Assembly (NCBI GenBank): GCA_029261715.1 | Contig: JAJDAT010000005.1 | Coordinates: forward strand, 256,487-320,486 | DNA from: Nitrospinia bacterium | Lineage (GTDB): Bacteria > Nitrospinota > Nitrospinia > Nitrospinales > JAJDAT01 | Direction: 5' to 3' | Length of the DNA: 64,000 bases | Part shown: positions 9,401 to 19,925 of the stretch, in pieces | How the letters are laid out: the number at the start of each line of letters is the position of its first letter | How positions within the stretch are numbered: position 1 is the stretch's first letter | Position numbers and translations under genes: made by a program | Notes under the pieces: model-generated | What the model was told of the DNA's origin: nothing | The model's database searches: none | What the model saw: only the letters and a program-made list of their open reading frames with translations

Positions 9401-11713
9401 TTAAAAAATACCTGCGCCGCGAGCAAGGTCTTCTTTTTTCGCAAGTCGACTGCTATGCAAGATTGACGGAACGCAAGGCACTTCTATTATAAACGTGGTT
9501 CCTTTGGGTTTATTATCGCGAGCTTTAATTTCGCCGTCGTGATCAACTATAATCCGGTGAACGATAGCGAGACCCAAACCCGTGCCTCTTTTTTTCGTAG
9601 TGTAATAAGGCATAAAGAGTTTTTCCCGTTCTGTTGAAGGAATGCCCACGCCTGTATCGGAAAATTCTATCCGCGCAATTTGCTTTTCTTGAATGAGTCT
9701 TGTTTTTACCTCAATGGTGCCTTCTTCGCCGATAGCGTCTTTCGCGTTATCAAACAGATTGATGAAGACGCGGCGAAATTGTTCCGAATCGATATTAATT
9801 TGATTCAAATTAGGATCAAAATTCTTTTTGATAAAAGTATTTTTGTTTATATCCGCATATAAAGCCGAAACGTTATCGATGATTTTATGCAATGAGTTTG
9901 GCTGAGGGTTTGGCGCCGGTAATCGCGAGAACCTTAAGAACTGTTCCAATAACTCCTTCATTCCTTCAACTTCTTGATCGATGATTTGAATGCTATCGTC
10001 GAATATTCGCGCAAAGTCTTCTTTGCTTTCGCGGAATTTTTTTCGTAAGCGTTGAGTGTTGAGTTGAATGGGAGTGAGTGGGTTTTTTATTTCGTGTGCG
10101 ATACCCTGAGCGACTTCTCTCCAAGCCGCTAGCTTTTGAGTTTTTATCATATGAGTCAAATCTTCAAATACGATTACCAAACCCAAATATTTTTTACCGG
10201 GATCTTTTAACGCGTTGATTTTGATCAATAAGGTTAAATTGGAATCGCCCACTCGCAATTCAATTTGTTCTTCAATGGTATCTTTATTATCTTGGCTTAA
10301 GCGTCGAATCATGTCCCGAATAGGGTCGTGATACGACTGGTCGAAAGCGTCACGATAACTTCTTCCCTTTATATCTGGGTTCTGAATATTTAATATCTCA
10401 ACCGCCGCTTTATTTAACGTGGAAATTCTTCCTTTTTTGTTAATGGAGATTACTCCTGCGCCAATATTTTCTAGAATAGTTTCGATGTGGTTACGGCGAC
10501 TATCTAACTCAATATTGGTGAACTTTAATTCTTCGTTACCTTTTTGAATTTCTTGGCGACTGTAATTGAGTTCGACCATCATGTCATTGAAGGAATCCAC
10601 AAGCAGAGAAATTTCGTCGTTGGCCTCCACGGCAATTTTAACGTTCAAATCACCTCCGGCGATTCTGCGGGTACCTTCCGCAAGCTGTTGAATCGGGACC
10701 GTGATGCCGCGAGCCATATAAAACCCGAGCCAAATAGCCGAAAATAAGATCAACAATGTGATCATTAAAAACGTGATGTAGTAATTCGCGGTTACGGGTA
10801 TTTTGAGCATGGATTGCTTTTGATAGTCTTCAAACGTTTTGCGAATTTTCCCAATTTTGATAGCTGTTGTGCCCGGGATTTGCGAAAGGGATACAACATA
10901 TCCCCAAATAGAAATCTTTTTACCAATTTTTTGAGCCAGAGGCAAAACCACGGTCAGTACTTGTTTGCCGTTGATTTGGCGAATTTCTGAAACGCCTTCT
11001 CCTTCGACGCTTTTTTTAATCAGATCAGAAAAATCTAAATCTCTCGGATTTGTTGTTAACGTTTGGTTAACTTTTAAAACGACTGTTTTAAGTAAGTTGT
11101 CAAAAACGATCAGTCCTTGTAAACGATGTTCAAGAAATTTGTCGGAAACAAATTGATTGAGCAAAGCTCGATTTTCTTTGCGATAAAGTTCGTTTATATT
11201 AATTAAACTTTCTACCGCGCGAGCTTTATAAAAAGCGTCTTCTTCCAACAAAGCATAATAATCTCCTGCGACTTCGACCGTTTGTTTTAGAGATTGCTCT
11301 ACTTGTAAGCTGAACCAGTTACCAATGCTGTAGCTAAAGAGTTTACTGGCGACAAAGAATAGTAATAAAGAGGGGACTAACACCAAAGTCAAAAACGCAA
11401 AGATAAGCTTGGTTTGAAACTTGGAGCCAATTATTTTACTTTTGCGTTCGTTATAAAGCTTGACCAAATTTCTTGTGATCAAGATAAGCAAAACGAACAA
11501 CAAAATGAGTAAAACGTTAAATAACGCTAATACGGTAATGTTTTCGGTGGTTCCCTGTTTTAGGAAATAGTCTTCAAGGCGTGTTAGTAGAATAACGGAG
11601 AAAAAAACAGCGACAATAATTTGCCAGGTTCTTTTTCTCTTTTTGCCGATGATATCTTCTTTGTAGCGGTCGGCTGAGGGAGGCTTATTGATTAAAGGTT
11701 CGGACGGCTCCAT
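9401..11713 (-). CDS. NtrY-like membrane sensor histidine kinase (HAMP-PAS-HisKA-HATPase)
   Basis: HAMP region, GIAHEIKNPLTPIQLNTQRLRKKF H-box typical of NtrY, GTGLGLAIVHRI G-box. Confidence 0.9.
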   Translation of the reverse strand: MEPSEPLINKPPSADRYKEDIIGKKRKRTWQIIVAVFFSVILLTRLEDYFLKQGTTENITVLALFNVLLILLFVLLILITRNLVKLYNERKSKIIGSKFQTKLIFAFLTLVLVPSLLLFFVASKLFSYSIGNWFSLQVEQSLKQTVEVAGDYYALLEEDAFYKARAVESLININELYRKENRALLNQFVSDKFLEHRLQGLIVFDNLLKTVVLKVNQTLTTNPRDLDFSDLIKKSVEGEGVSEIRQINGKQVLTVVLPLAQKIGKKISIWGYVVSLSQIPGTTAIKIGKIRKTFEDYQKQSMLKIPVTANYYITFLMITLLILFSAIWLGFYMARGITVPIQQLAEGTRRIAGGDLNVKIAVEANDEISLLVDSFNDMMVELNYSRQEIQKGNEELKFTNIELDSRRNHIETILENIGAGVISINKKGRISTLNKAAVEILNIQNPDIKGRSYRDAFDQSYHDPIRDMIRRLSQDNKDTIEEQIELRVGDSNLTLLIKINALKDPGKKYLGLVIVFEDLTHMIKTQKLAAWREVAQGIAHEIKNPLTPIQLNTQRLRKKFRESKEDFARIFDDSIQIIDQEVEGMKELLEQFLRFSRLPAPNPQPNSLHKIIDNVSALYADINKNTFIKKNFDPNLNQINIDSEQFRRVFINLFDNAKDAIGEEGTIEVKTRLIQEKQIARIEFSDTGVGIPSTEREKLFMPYYTTKKRGTGLGLAIVHRIIVDHDGEIKARDNKPKGTTFIIEVPCVPSILHSSRLAKKEDLARGAGIF

Positions 11714-12488
11714 TACTTGGTATCCTGGTTTTGGAGTTTCGCTTGCGGGATTGTCTTCTAGGAAATGGCGACGATGCCGTTTCTATTTCGTTCTTCCACA
11801 CTAAAGGCGACGATTCTGTCCAGGAAGTTTTGAAGTCGTTAAATGGAACAAAAAAGAAGATGTAATTAAAAGGAAACCAAAAGCGATCTGTTTCAATACC
11901 CGCTTTGACCCTTATGTAGTATTTTTGATCGGGGTCTAATTTGCTAATAGAGGCAATTGGAATTTCCCGAAGGGTTGACGCCATTCTTTGGTAGCGATCT
12001 TGGTTTCTTGTTAAAACTTTATTTTGAACGTTTCTACCAATCGATGAAAACCGATACGCTTTTTTCAATGAGTCGTAATGAATGGTATTGCTTATAGTGT
12101 TGGCGCTGATTACTTTATCTGTCCAAAAGGGAACATTCTTTACCAACTCAATATCGTAGGTAAAAGTGATTGGAACCCCTTTTTTAATTGTTTTAATGAC
12201 ATCGGGAGAAAAACCATCTACCAAATCGGCGCCCATAGTGACCGAATTTTCTGTGGAAGAAACGCTGATATTGGCGATTGACGGAGAAGCGAAAAGGTTT
12301 TGGCTCGGAAAAAGTAGGAGTACAAAGACAGTTAGGAAGAGAACGAGATGAGTAAGCCTAGGAGAAACTCTTGTAAGTTTCGAGCAAAACTGCGTCAAAA
12401 CTGATGTTGGGTTCCCAACCAAATTGTTTTTTAAATTTGTCATATTTAATAGCGCTTCTTCGGGGTTCGCCTTGTCGTGGCGGACCAA
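11685..12488 (-). CDS. DUF4390-like protein
   Basis: ORF with hydrophobic signal sequence THLVLFLTVFVLLLFPSQNLFA; upstream of ntrY-like gene. True start probably downstream, since the track start overlaps the epimerase by ~130 nt. Confidence 0.6.
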   Translation of the reverse strand: MVRHDKANPEEALLNMTNLKNNLVGNPTSVLTQFCSKLTRVSPRLTHLVLFLTVFVLLLFPSQNLFASPSIANISVSSTENSVTMGADLVDGFSPDVIKTIKKGVPITFTYDIELVKNVPFWTDKVISANTISNTIHYDSLKKAYRFSSIGRNVQNKVLTRNQDRYQRMASTLREIPIASISKLDPDQKYYIRVKAGIETDRFWFPFNYIFFFVPFNDFKTSWTESSPLVWKNEIETASSPFPRRQSRKRNSKTRIPSNGAVRTFNQ

Positions 12489-13269
12489 ACTGAATTTCGA
12501 GGTTTTTTCCCGAAAGTCGGACCAAAGCTTCCGTTAGAGAAAGAATACTTGTTTCTATTCCCGTTCCTACGTTAAAAATTCCGGAGCTATCTGAATCCAA
12601 AGCTAACAAGTTAGCCGAAACAACATCGAAAACTGATACAAAATCCCGCGTTTGTTTTCCATCTCCAAAAATGAGAGGCGCCGTATTTTCAATTAACCGC
12701 TTGCAAAATATGGCGATAACCCCCGATTCCCCATACGGGTCCTGCCGAGGGCCAAAAACGTTGCTATACCGTAAAGTGACGCAGTTTAAATTATGAACCT
12801 TTTGATAAAACTTTAAATAATGCTCGACGCTTAGTTTAGAAATTGCATAAGGGCTTGATGGATTACAAGGTGATTCCTCTGAAGCCGGAACCGGCGCTTG
12901 ATCGCCATAAATAGCGCCCCCCGTCGATGCAAAAATAAACTTTTCAATGTGATAGGTTACAGCAAGTTGTAATAATTGTAAAGTGGCAATAATATTGGTG
13001 TTAGCGTCGTGAGCCGGATCGGATACCGAGCGCTCCACAGAGCTTTGAGCGGCGTGGTGATTTATTGCCTGAATTTTCTCATTTTTGAGAACATTCTCAA
13101 CTTTGGGGTCGAGAAGATCCAGCTCATAAAATTTGGCTTGCGGATTAATATTTTCTTTACGACCGGAAGAAAGGTTATCGATGATAACAACTTCGTGGCC
13201 TGCTTTGATGTAAGCGTCTGAAATATGAGATCCGATGAAACCGGCGCCGCCGGTCACTAAAATTTTCAT
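12358..13269 (-). CDS. NAD-dependent epimerase/dehydratase (UDP-glucose 4-epimerase-like)
   Basis: MKILVTGGAGFIGSH Rossmann motif; YAISKLSVEHY YxxxK motif. Confidence 0.9.
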   Translation of the reverse strand: MKILVTGGAGFIGSHISDAYIKAGHEVVIIDNLSSGRKENINPQAKFYELDLLDPKVENVLKNEKIQAINHHAAQSSVERSVSDPAHDANTNIIATLQLLQLAVTYHIEKFIFASTGGAIYGDQAPVPASEESPCNPSSPYAISKLSVEHYLKFYQKVHNLNCVTLRYSNVFGPRQDPYGESGVIAIFCKRLIENTAPLIFGDGKQTRDFVSVFDVVSANLLALDSDSSGIFNVGTGIETSILSLTEALVRLSGKNLEIQFGPPRQGEPRRSAIKYDKFKKQFGWEPNISFDAVLLETYKSFS

Positions 13270-15929
13270 TCATCCATTCCTTGTAATAATTGGCGCAATT
13301 CGAAAATGAGGTCTAATGCTTGTTTAGGGGTTAAATCGTTGGGATCGATATCTTTCAGTTTAACATTAATAGGATTAGGTGGTTCGCTGAATAAGTTCAG
13401 TTGACGCGGCGGTTCCATCGGCGGCAACTCTGTAGACTCTCCAATTTTGGGCCAGCCCACTTCGTCGAACTCGTTTTTTTCTAGATTAGACAATACCTCC
13501 CGGGCTCTTTGCAACAATTTATCGGGAAGTCCCGCCAATCGCGCTACCTGAATGCCGTAACTTTTGTCCGCTCCTCCAGCCGCTATCTTTCTAAGAAAGA
13601 TTATTTCATCGTTCCATTCCTTAACTTGCACGTTGAAGTTATTCACTCCCGGTAGTAGAGCCGCTAAATCGACCAACTCGTGATAGTGCGTCGCAAAAAT
13701 GGTTTTCGCGCCTATATTTTCCGGACCATGTAAGTATTCAACTAAAGACCACGCAATGCTGATACCGTCGAAAGTGCTAGTTCCTCTTCCCACCTCATCT
13801 AAGATAACCAAACTTCTAGAAGTCGCGTTATTCAATATGTTGGCAGTTTCGTTCATTTCTACCATAAAAGTCGATTGACCTTTTAGCAAATTATCGTGCG
13901 CTCCCACTCGTGAGAATATTCGGTCGATCGCCCCAACTTCAGCTTTATTGGCGGGAACAAAGCTACCAATCTGCGCCATTAAAGCGATCAACGCTACTTG
14001 CCGTAGATAGGTTGATTTCCCCGCCATGTTTGGTCCGGTAACAACCATGATTTGGTTATTGCCGCAATCGAGAGAAGTGTCGTTAGGAATGAACTGGTTT
14101 TTAGGCCCCATTTGTTCTACTAAAGGGTGACGACCGCTTTCGATAATTAAATTGGAGTTTCCGCTCACTTTTGGCAAACAGTAGTTATGTTGTCGCGCCG
14201 TTTCCGCAAACGCGGCCAACACGTCAATTTCGCTGATCTTATCCGCCATTTTTTGAATGCGCACATTTTCCGCCGCAACCTTTTCTCGTAATTTACGGAA
14301 CAATCTCAATTCTAATTCTTGAATTTTTTCTTCCGCTCCAGAAATATCCGCTTCGTATTTTTTCAACTCGGGAGAGATATAACGTTCTGCATTGACCAAA
14401 GATTGTTTGCGAATATATTCTTCCGGAACTTGGTCGATATGTTTTTTGGTGACTTCAATGTAGTAACCGTAAATTTTGTTGTAGCCGATTTTTAAAACGG
14501 AAATTCCGGTTCGTTCTTTTTCTTTTGTTTCTAAAGCTGCAATCCAGCTTTTATTCTGGGTGGCCAATCCTCTCAAGCGGTCGAGTTCGGGGTCGACTCC
14601 TTTTTTGATCGTATTGCCGTCTTTAATATTAAGAGGAGGACTCTCGGAAATATTGTCGTCGATCCATTGGCGGATGTTATCCAAGTTGTCCCAGTTCTCT
14701 AAAATTTGCGAAACGATTTCAGGAGGGAGCTTGGCTGTCAATTCCTGAACCTTTGGCAAAACCGCAAGGCTCGATGTAAGATTCGCCAAGTCACGGGCTC
14801 CGCAAGCCGCCAAAGATATTTTTGCAGCCAACCGTTCCAGATCGAATATTCTTTTAAGTTCCGTTCGTAAATCGTCTTTCAGGATGACCTGTTTGCGTAA
14901 TTCGTCGACAACCTCTAACCTTTGATTGATCAAATTAGAATCCAAAAGAGGTTTAAGAATCCAATCCTTTAGCTTTCGCGCCCCCATAGGTGTTCTAGTA
15001 GAATCCAGAAGGTTGAGTAGCGTGCCAGATCTTTTGCCGTCCGCGTTTTGTACAAGCTCCAAACTACGAATAGTAGCCTGGTCCAACGCCATATAATTAT
15101 GTGGGTTGTAAGTCGAAAGCGAATTGATATGAGCGAGTCCGGAATTCTGCGTTTCTTTAACGTACTGTAACAAAGCGCCTGCCGAGCAAACTGCGCGGCT
15201 TAACCGCTCACATCCAAAACCCTCCAGGGAAGACGTTTCAAAATGATGCAGCAAAGTTTTTCGCGCTTGCCGATCCGAAAAGTTTCTATCGTCGGAAGGC
15301 TGTAGCCGACAGGGTAAATCGGTCAGCCAATCTGGCTTGGAACCGTTATTTAAAAAAGAATCAGGCAATAAAATTTCTTTAGGTTCTAATTTTTCTAGTT
15401 CGTCGCGTAATAAAGAGATCGAATTTTTTGAATCGATCTCCGCTGTTTTAAAAATCCCGGCAGAATGATCCAAAGCCGATAACCCGATAACTTCTTTCGG
15501 ATCAATAAAAAGAGAAACGATAAAGTGATTGCTCTTCGGATCTAACAGAGCGTCGTCTAAGACGGTGCCGGGAGTGATAATTTTAGTGACTTCTCGTTTA
15601 ACTAATCCTTTAGCTGTTTTGGGATCTTCAACTTGTTCGCAAACGGCGATTTTCTTTCCGTCTTTGATCAACTTTGCAATGTATTGGTTTACGGAATGAA
15701 ATGGAATGCCGCACATAGGAATCGCGTTCGCCTTATTCTTATTGCGAGAGGTTAGGGCGATATCTAAAATTTCCGAAGCGACGACGGCGTCGTCGTGAAA
15801 CATCTCGTAAAAATCTCCCATGCGGAAAAATAAAATAGAATCCGGGTGATGTTCTTTGATCCCAAAATACTGACGCATCATGGGAGTTTCGTCTTCAGAG
15901 ATAGGAGAGCCTTTAATTGATGGCGGCAT
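13266..15929 (-). CDS. mutS: DNA mismatch repair protein MutS
   Basis: TPMMRQYFGIKEHHPDSILFFRMGDFYEMFHDDA; TGPNMAGKSTYLRQ Walker A; LDEVGRGTSTFDG. Confidence 0.97.
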   Translation of the reverse strand: MPPSIKGSPISEDETPMMRQYFGIKEHHPDSILFFRMGDFYEMFHDDAVVASEILDIALTSRNKNKANAIPMCGIPFHSVNQYIAKLIKDGKKIAVCEQVEDPKTAKGLVKREVTKIITPGTVLDDALLDPKSNHFIVSLFIDPKEVIGLSALDHSAGIFKTAEIDSKNSISLLRDELEKLEPKEILLPDSFLNNGSKPDWLTDLPCRLQPSDDRNFSDRQARKTLLHHFETSSLEGFGCERLSRAVCSAGALLQYVKETQNSGLAHINSLSTYNPHNYMALDQATIRSLELVQNADGKRSGTLLNLLDSTRTPMGARKLKDWILKPLLDSNLINQRLEVVDELRKQVILKDDLRTELKRIFDLERLAAKISLAACGARDLANLTSSLAVLPKVQELTAKLPPEIVSQILENWDNLDNIRQWIDDNISESPPLNIKDGNTIKKGVDPELDRLRGLATQNKSWIAALETKEKERTGISVLKIGYNKIYGYYIEVTKKHIDQVPEEYIRKQSLVNAERYISPELKKYEADISGAEEKIQELELRLFRKLREKVAAENVRIQKMADKISEIDVLAAFAETARQHNYCLPKVSGNSNLIIESGRHPLVEQMGPKNQFIPNDTSLDCGNNQIMVVTGPNMAGKSTYLRQVALIALMAQIGSFVPANKAEVGAIDRIFSRVGAHDNLLKGQSTFMVEMNETANILNNATSRSLVILDEVGRGTSTFDGISIAWSLVEYLHGPENIGAKTIFATHYHELVDLAALLPGVNNFNVQVKEWNDEIIFLRKIAAGGADKSYGIQVARLAGLPDKLLQRAREVLSNLEKNEFDEVGWPKIGESTELPPMEPPRQLNLFSEPPNPINVKLKDIDPNDLTPKQALDLIFELRQLLQGMDE

Positions 15930-15946
15930 GAAACTGGGTATTTATT

Positions 15947-16435
15947 TTAAGAAGGAATATTCTGGAATTGAGGTAATAGCATATCGTAACCGGCGGAAAG
16001 GTGTTCGGGCATTGCTTTCACGTCCGCTAAAACAGGCATGAAATTGGTGTCGCCTTCCCAGCGTGGCACTATGTGATTGTGGAGATGCTCTGCGTAACCA
16101 GCGCCTCCAGCTTTGCCAAGGTTAAGGCCAATGTTGAATCCTTGAGCGGAGTAGGTTTTGCGAAGTACTGAAACACAGTGTTTAGTGAAATGCCATAGTT
16201 CATTGGTTTCTTCATCATCAATTGCGGTGACGCAACCCAGATGTCTGTATGGAGACACCATCAAATGACCGTTACTGTATGGAAAAGTGTTCATGATAAT
16301 GAAGCAATGCTTGCCGCGATGCAGGATGCGGTTTTCTTTGTCTTGTTGATCTTTCGGAAGATCACAAAAGATACAACTGCCAGACTTTGGCGACTTAATG
16401 TATTCTAATCTCCAAGGAGTCCAAAGTTTTTCCAT
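15947..16435 (-). CDS. HIT-family hydrolase/phosphorylase
   Basis: CIFCDLP zinc site; HLHNHIVPRW histidine triad. Confidence 0.88.
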   Translation of the reverse strand: MEKLWTPWRLEYIKSPKSGSCIFCDLPKDQQDKENRILHRGKHCFIIMNTFPYSNGHLMVSPYRHLGCVTAIDDEETNELWHFTKHCVSVLRKTYSAQGFNIGLNLGKAGGAGYAEHLHNHIVPRWEGDTNFMPVLADVKAMPEHLSAGYDMLLPQFQNIPS

Positions 16436-16588
16436 GATTTCTAATTATTCGCTTAATGGATAATTGAAAAAAACTCGAATTATGCAGATCCTATGACTTG
16501 TCATCCTGAAGCAACTTTCTTTGATGAGCTTGTCTTGAGGCACTCGAAGGAGTGAAGGATCTCGCCTCGATTCAATATATTGTCACCT

Positions 16589-17053
16589 TTAAAAATTATT
16601 CTCTCCCGTTGATTTCCTATGGGGGAAAATCAGCCGAAATAACTCCAATGTTTTCTTTTGCATGCGTATTTCTTCTTTAGCGGAGATCTCATGATCGTAG
16701 CCAATAAGGTGCAACAATCCATGCGCTATCAATAAGACCACTTCCTCTTCAAAGGTAAGGTCGTGTTCTTTAGCTTGCCGCTCTGCTGTTTCCAAAGATA
16801 CTACAACATCCCCCAATAAAATGGAATCGAATCCTTCCTCGTCTTCAAACTGAGGAAAAGAGAGCACATCCGTTGGCGCGTTTTTATCGCGAAATGATTG
16901 ATTAAGGCTTTTGATTTTTCGGTCGTTGACCAGCAACACGCTCAATTCTTTTTCTTCGAGAGAGAGGTGTTGTAGGATGATAGTAAAATGTTTTTTTAAT
17001 TTTCTCGAATCGATTTTAAATCGACGCGATTCGTTACGAATAAAAAGAGGCAT
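16589..17053 (-). CDS. ybeY: Endoribonuclease YbeY
   Basis: LLIAHGLLHLIGYDH motif; FRDKNAPTDVLSFP. Confidence 0.9.
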   Translation of the reverse strand: MPLFIRNESRRFKIDSRKLKKHFTIILQHLSLEEKELSVLLVNDRKIKSLNQSFRDKNAPTDVLSFPQFEDEEGFDSILLGDVVVSLETAERQAKEHDLTFEEEVVLLIAHGLLHLIGYDHEISAKEEIRMQKKTLELFRLIFPHRKSTGENNF

Positions 17054-17232
17054 ACTATTTAGTTTATAGAGAAAAGAAGTTGAATAGATTCGATTTTAAT
17101 AAGCGTTAAGAGAATCATTGATTTTTGCATAAAAAAGGAGTTTTTTTAATTGTAAAGCTTGCCAATACTTAAAACGTGACCTTTATTAAAGATCATAGCA
17201 AATTCTGTAAATAAATTCGTCAGGAGGTCGTG

Positions 17233-18180
17233 ATGAGTCAAAAAAAAGGGATCATAACCGCATCAAAGCTAAACTTAAGGTCAACGCCTTCAACTAGAAA
17301 AGCTCCAATTGGTCAGCTTAAACGAGGCGATAAAGTAACCATCTTAGAAACTAAAAATGGTTGGTACAAGATAGAGTCGAAAAAAGGCGTAGGTTATGTA
17401 AGCGGTAAATACGTAACCATTCAAGATCCCAAACCCGCATCCTCGTTTTTGTTTGAGAATAACGCTTTAATCAAAGCGGAATTAGAGTCTCCAGAGAATC
17501 GTCTTATCAAGATTCAGCCAGAGTTAAATTTTGAAGAAAAGTTGGTAGCTAGAACATGGAATAAGTTTGGCGGTTTACTATCCGTGTTGAGCGAAATGGT
17601 GGGGATTGAAGCTGTATGCTCCATTGCTGTCCTTTGTGTTGAGTCCGGCGGGAAAGGTTTTGGTAAAGATGGACGGATGATCATACGTTTTGAAAATCAC
17701 AAGTTTTATAGACTTTACGGCAAAAAACGTCCCGATAAATTTGATCTGTATTTTAAATTTGATTCGAAAAAGAAATGGTTAGGGCATCAATTTCGCAGCG
17801 ATGTAGAGAAACCATTTGAGAAACTCCATGTCAATCAGTCCAAAGAATGGGAAGCGTTTGAATTTGCGCGGAAACTAAATAGCGACGCGGCAATGTCTTC
17901 AATCAGTATGGGCGCGCCGCAAATCATGGGATTCAATTACCACGCAATAGGTTATGACTCAGTGAGAGAGATGTTTGATAATTTTGCGCAAGACATTCGC
18001 TTTCATATACTAGGTTTGTTCGATTTTGTTCGAGGAGCGGGAACCGTTTCTCCCATGCTTCATTCGCTGCAACTAAAAGATTTTACGGCATTTGCCAGTC
18101 GTTATAATGGTACAGGCCAAGCTGCGGAATATGGCGAAAGAATCCAAAACTATCACGATATTTTTTTAGAATTGAAGTGA
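17233..18180 (+). CDS. SH3b domain + N-acetylmuramidase (phage endolysin-type) protein
   Basis: SH3b (LNLRSTPSTRKAPIGQLKRGDKVTILE...GYVSGKYV) and muramidase-like AISIMGAPQIMG-type motif (SISMGAPQIMGFNYHAIGYDSVREMF). SD aggagg precedes ATG 17233. Confidence 0.75.
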   Translation: MSQKKGIITASKLNLRSTPSTRKAPIGQLKRGDKVTILETKNGWYKIESKKGVGYVSGKYVTIQDPKPASSFLFENNALIKAELESPENRLIKIQPELNFEEKLVARTWNKFGGLLSVLSEMVGIEAVCSIAVLCVESGGKGFGKDGRMIIRFENHKFYRLYGKKRPDKFDLYFKFDSKKKWLGHQFRSDVEKPFEKLHVNQSKEWEAFEFARKLNSDAAMSSISMGAPQIMGFNYHAIGYDSVREMFDNFAQDIRFHILGLFDFVRGAGTVSPMLHSLQLKDFTAFASRYNGTGQAAEYGERIQNYHDIFLELK

Positions 18181-18309
18181 TGTTAGAGAACTGAACTTTT
18201 GGGCTGATTCGAAAAGTAAAGTATTGCTCGGAATCATTTCCAAAAGTAAGATCGACAACTCTCCTAAGAAATAACTGTGGCACTTGGACTGGCTCTAGTT
18301 TGAATTTTC

Positions 18310-19767
18310 CTAGTTGAGGCAAGCTTTAAAGTTTTCGGTTAATTCCTTGATGGAGGGATCGAAGTGGAACTTATGAATGGGTTCTGGAAGTATCTTGTGA
18401 TATCCACAAGACCGAACTATTTCTAGAGCAGTTTTAAAGACTTCATCTAGGGGGTAATCCGGGACGAGTGTGTTCCCTTCTTTATCCGCTCCACAAGTTC
18501 GATGGTATTGAAGAATGTCTTTATAGGCGGCTTCAAAGGGATATCCCTCAATGGGCTTTTCCTGTTTCTTTAAAATCTTCGAAATCGATTTGCCGCGATT
18601 GATTCTAATTATTTCTTCTAAGGCTAAAGTCGCGTGTTTTTCTATTTGCGATTTTATATTGCTAATTTCCGACCCGTTATGCTTATTTTCGAAGGCTTTT
18701 TCAATTTTAAGCGCAATTTCCAAGTAGGATTCCAGGAGGACTTGTTCTTCTAAAGTCATTTTGATCGCATGTAAACGCTGGCGGAATAAGCTTTTAAGCT
18801 TCGGGATTGTGCTAGGTTTTGATTTGGCGAATTGATTTTTAAAAAAACTTTCGGCTTTTATCAATTGGAGCGCTATTTGATCTAATCTCAAATTAAATTG
18901 AATTGAGGCTAATTTTAGTATGTTTTCAATTTGTTGATTCCGGTTTTTATCACTGGCGTTAATGTTGGATTCTATAGTTTCGAGTTGGTTGTTGATATAG
19001 GAATAACTTGTGAGGAATTTTGTAGAGCTTAATAAGCCGAGAGGTTTGCCTGTTGAATTGTCTTTTAAATTTTGGATAAGGTCGCGAAGTTTTTTAATTT
19101 TAGTTTTCGCATTGGAGAACAAAACGCTTTTAATTCTTGGGCTCTTTTTAAGTTGGGGATGATTGTTAATAATTTTTTCGTTGAAGTCTAAGTATTTAGA
19201 AGTGTTTTTCAATGTTTGTTTGAGACTGTTTTTAGTTAGATCCCAATCGGGAAGAGTAGGACTTGCCAAAGTGGTTTTCGTCGGGATGGATAAATAAGAC
19301 AATGCAGAGTTGTCGCCAAGGAAATGAGGATCGAAGTTTTTTAGGTTTTTTAAAAAACTTTTTTGAAAAAAATTACCGAGTAGAAGATATCCCTTAAAAA
19401 AGCCATGGGTGTTTGGCATGTTGACATTTAGAAAGAGCGGTTCTCCTCTTCCAAAATATTCGGGATCCAAATTTAGATTTAAATCGGTTGTATCTAGATT
19501 GCTTAAGAAGCCGTCGCATTGCTTGTCGGATTTTTTAATCCAGGTATTTTGTTGAATATCTCGGTTTAATTTTTGGCTATTAGCTGACGGATATATTTTA
19601 TAAAAATCTTCAAAGCTTTGGATTTCGATAGGATTGCTTTTTGTATGTGGGTTTTCCCAAATGGTGAGAGTGGGGCCGCGGGGGGCGCAAGCCTGGCTTA
19701 ATAATACGAAAAGGATTATTCCATAATAAATAATAAAAGTTGGAAAGGTTTTAAAAGAAGGAATCAT
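18310..19767 (-). CDS. Hypothetical lipoprotein
   Basis: N-terminal lipobox LLSQAC; Lys/Asn-rich helical protein. Confidence 0.6.
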   Translation of the reverse strand: MIPSFKTFPTFIIYYGIILFVLLSQACAPRGPTLTIWENPHTKSNPIEIQSFEDFYKIYPSANSQKLNRDIQQNTWIKKSDKQCDGFLSNLDTTDLNLNLDPEYFGRGEPLFLNVNMPNTHGFFKGYLLLGNFFQKSFLKNLKNFDPHFLGDNSALSYLSIPTKTTLASPTLPDWDLTKNSLKQTLKNTSKYLDFNEKIINNHPQLKKSPRIKSVLFSNAKTKIKKLRDLIQNLKDNSTGKPLGLLSSTKFLTSYSYINNQLETIESNINASDKNRNQQIENILKLASIQFNLRLDQIALQLIKAESFFKNQFAKSKPSTIPKLKSLFRQRLHAIKMTLEEQVLLESYLEIALKIEKAFENKHNGSEISNIKSQIEKHATLALEEIIRINRGKSISKILKKQEKPIEGYPFEAAYKDILQYHRTCGADKEGNTLVPDYPLDEVFKTALEIVRSCGYHKILPEPIHKFHFDPSIKELTENFKACLN

Positions 19768-19843
19768 TTTTTATTGAAATCTTGGCGAATGTTCTAGATG
19801 TTTTTTAAAAAAGAAACTATAGAGTTTTACTTTTTTATTAGAT

Positions 19844-19872
19844 AAAAAAACGCCCAGGTAAAACCTGGGCGC
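19844..19872 (-). terminator. Rho-independent terminator of the 19926-21209 gene
   Basis: cgcccagg-taaaa-cctgggcg hairpin followed (minus strand) by a T-tract. Confidence 0.8.
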
Positions 19873-19925
19873 TTGATCAAACGAAACTAAAGTTCTTATC
19901 TACACAAATTAAACTATAAAGAAAG

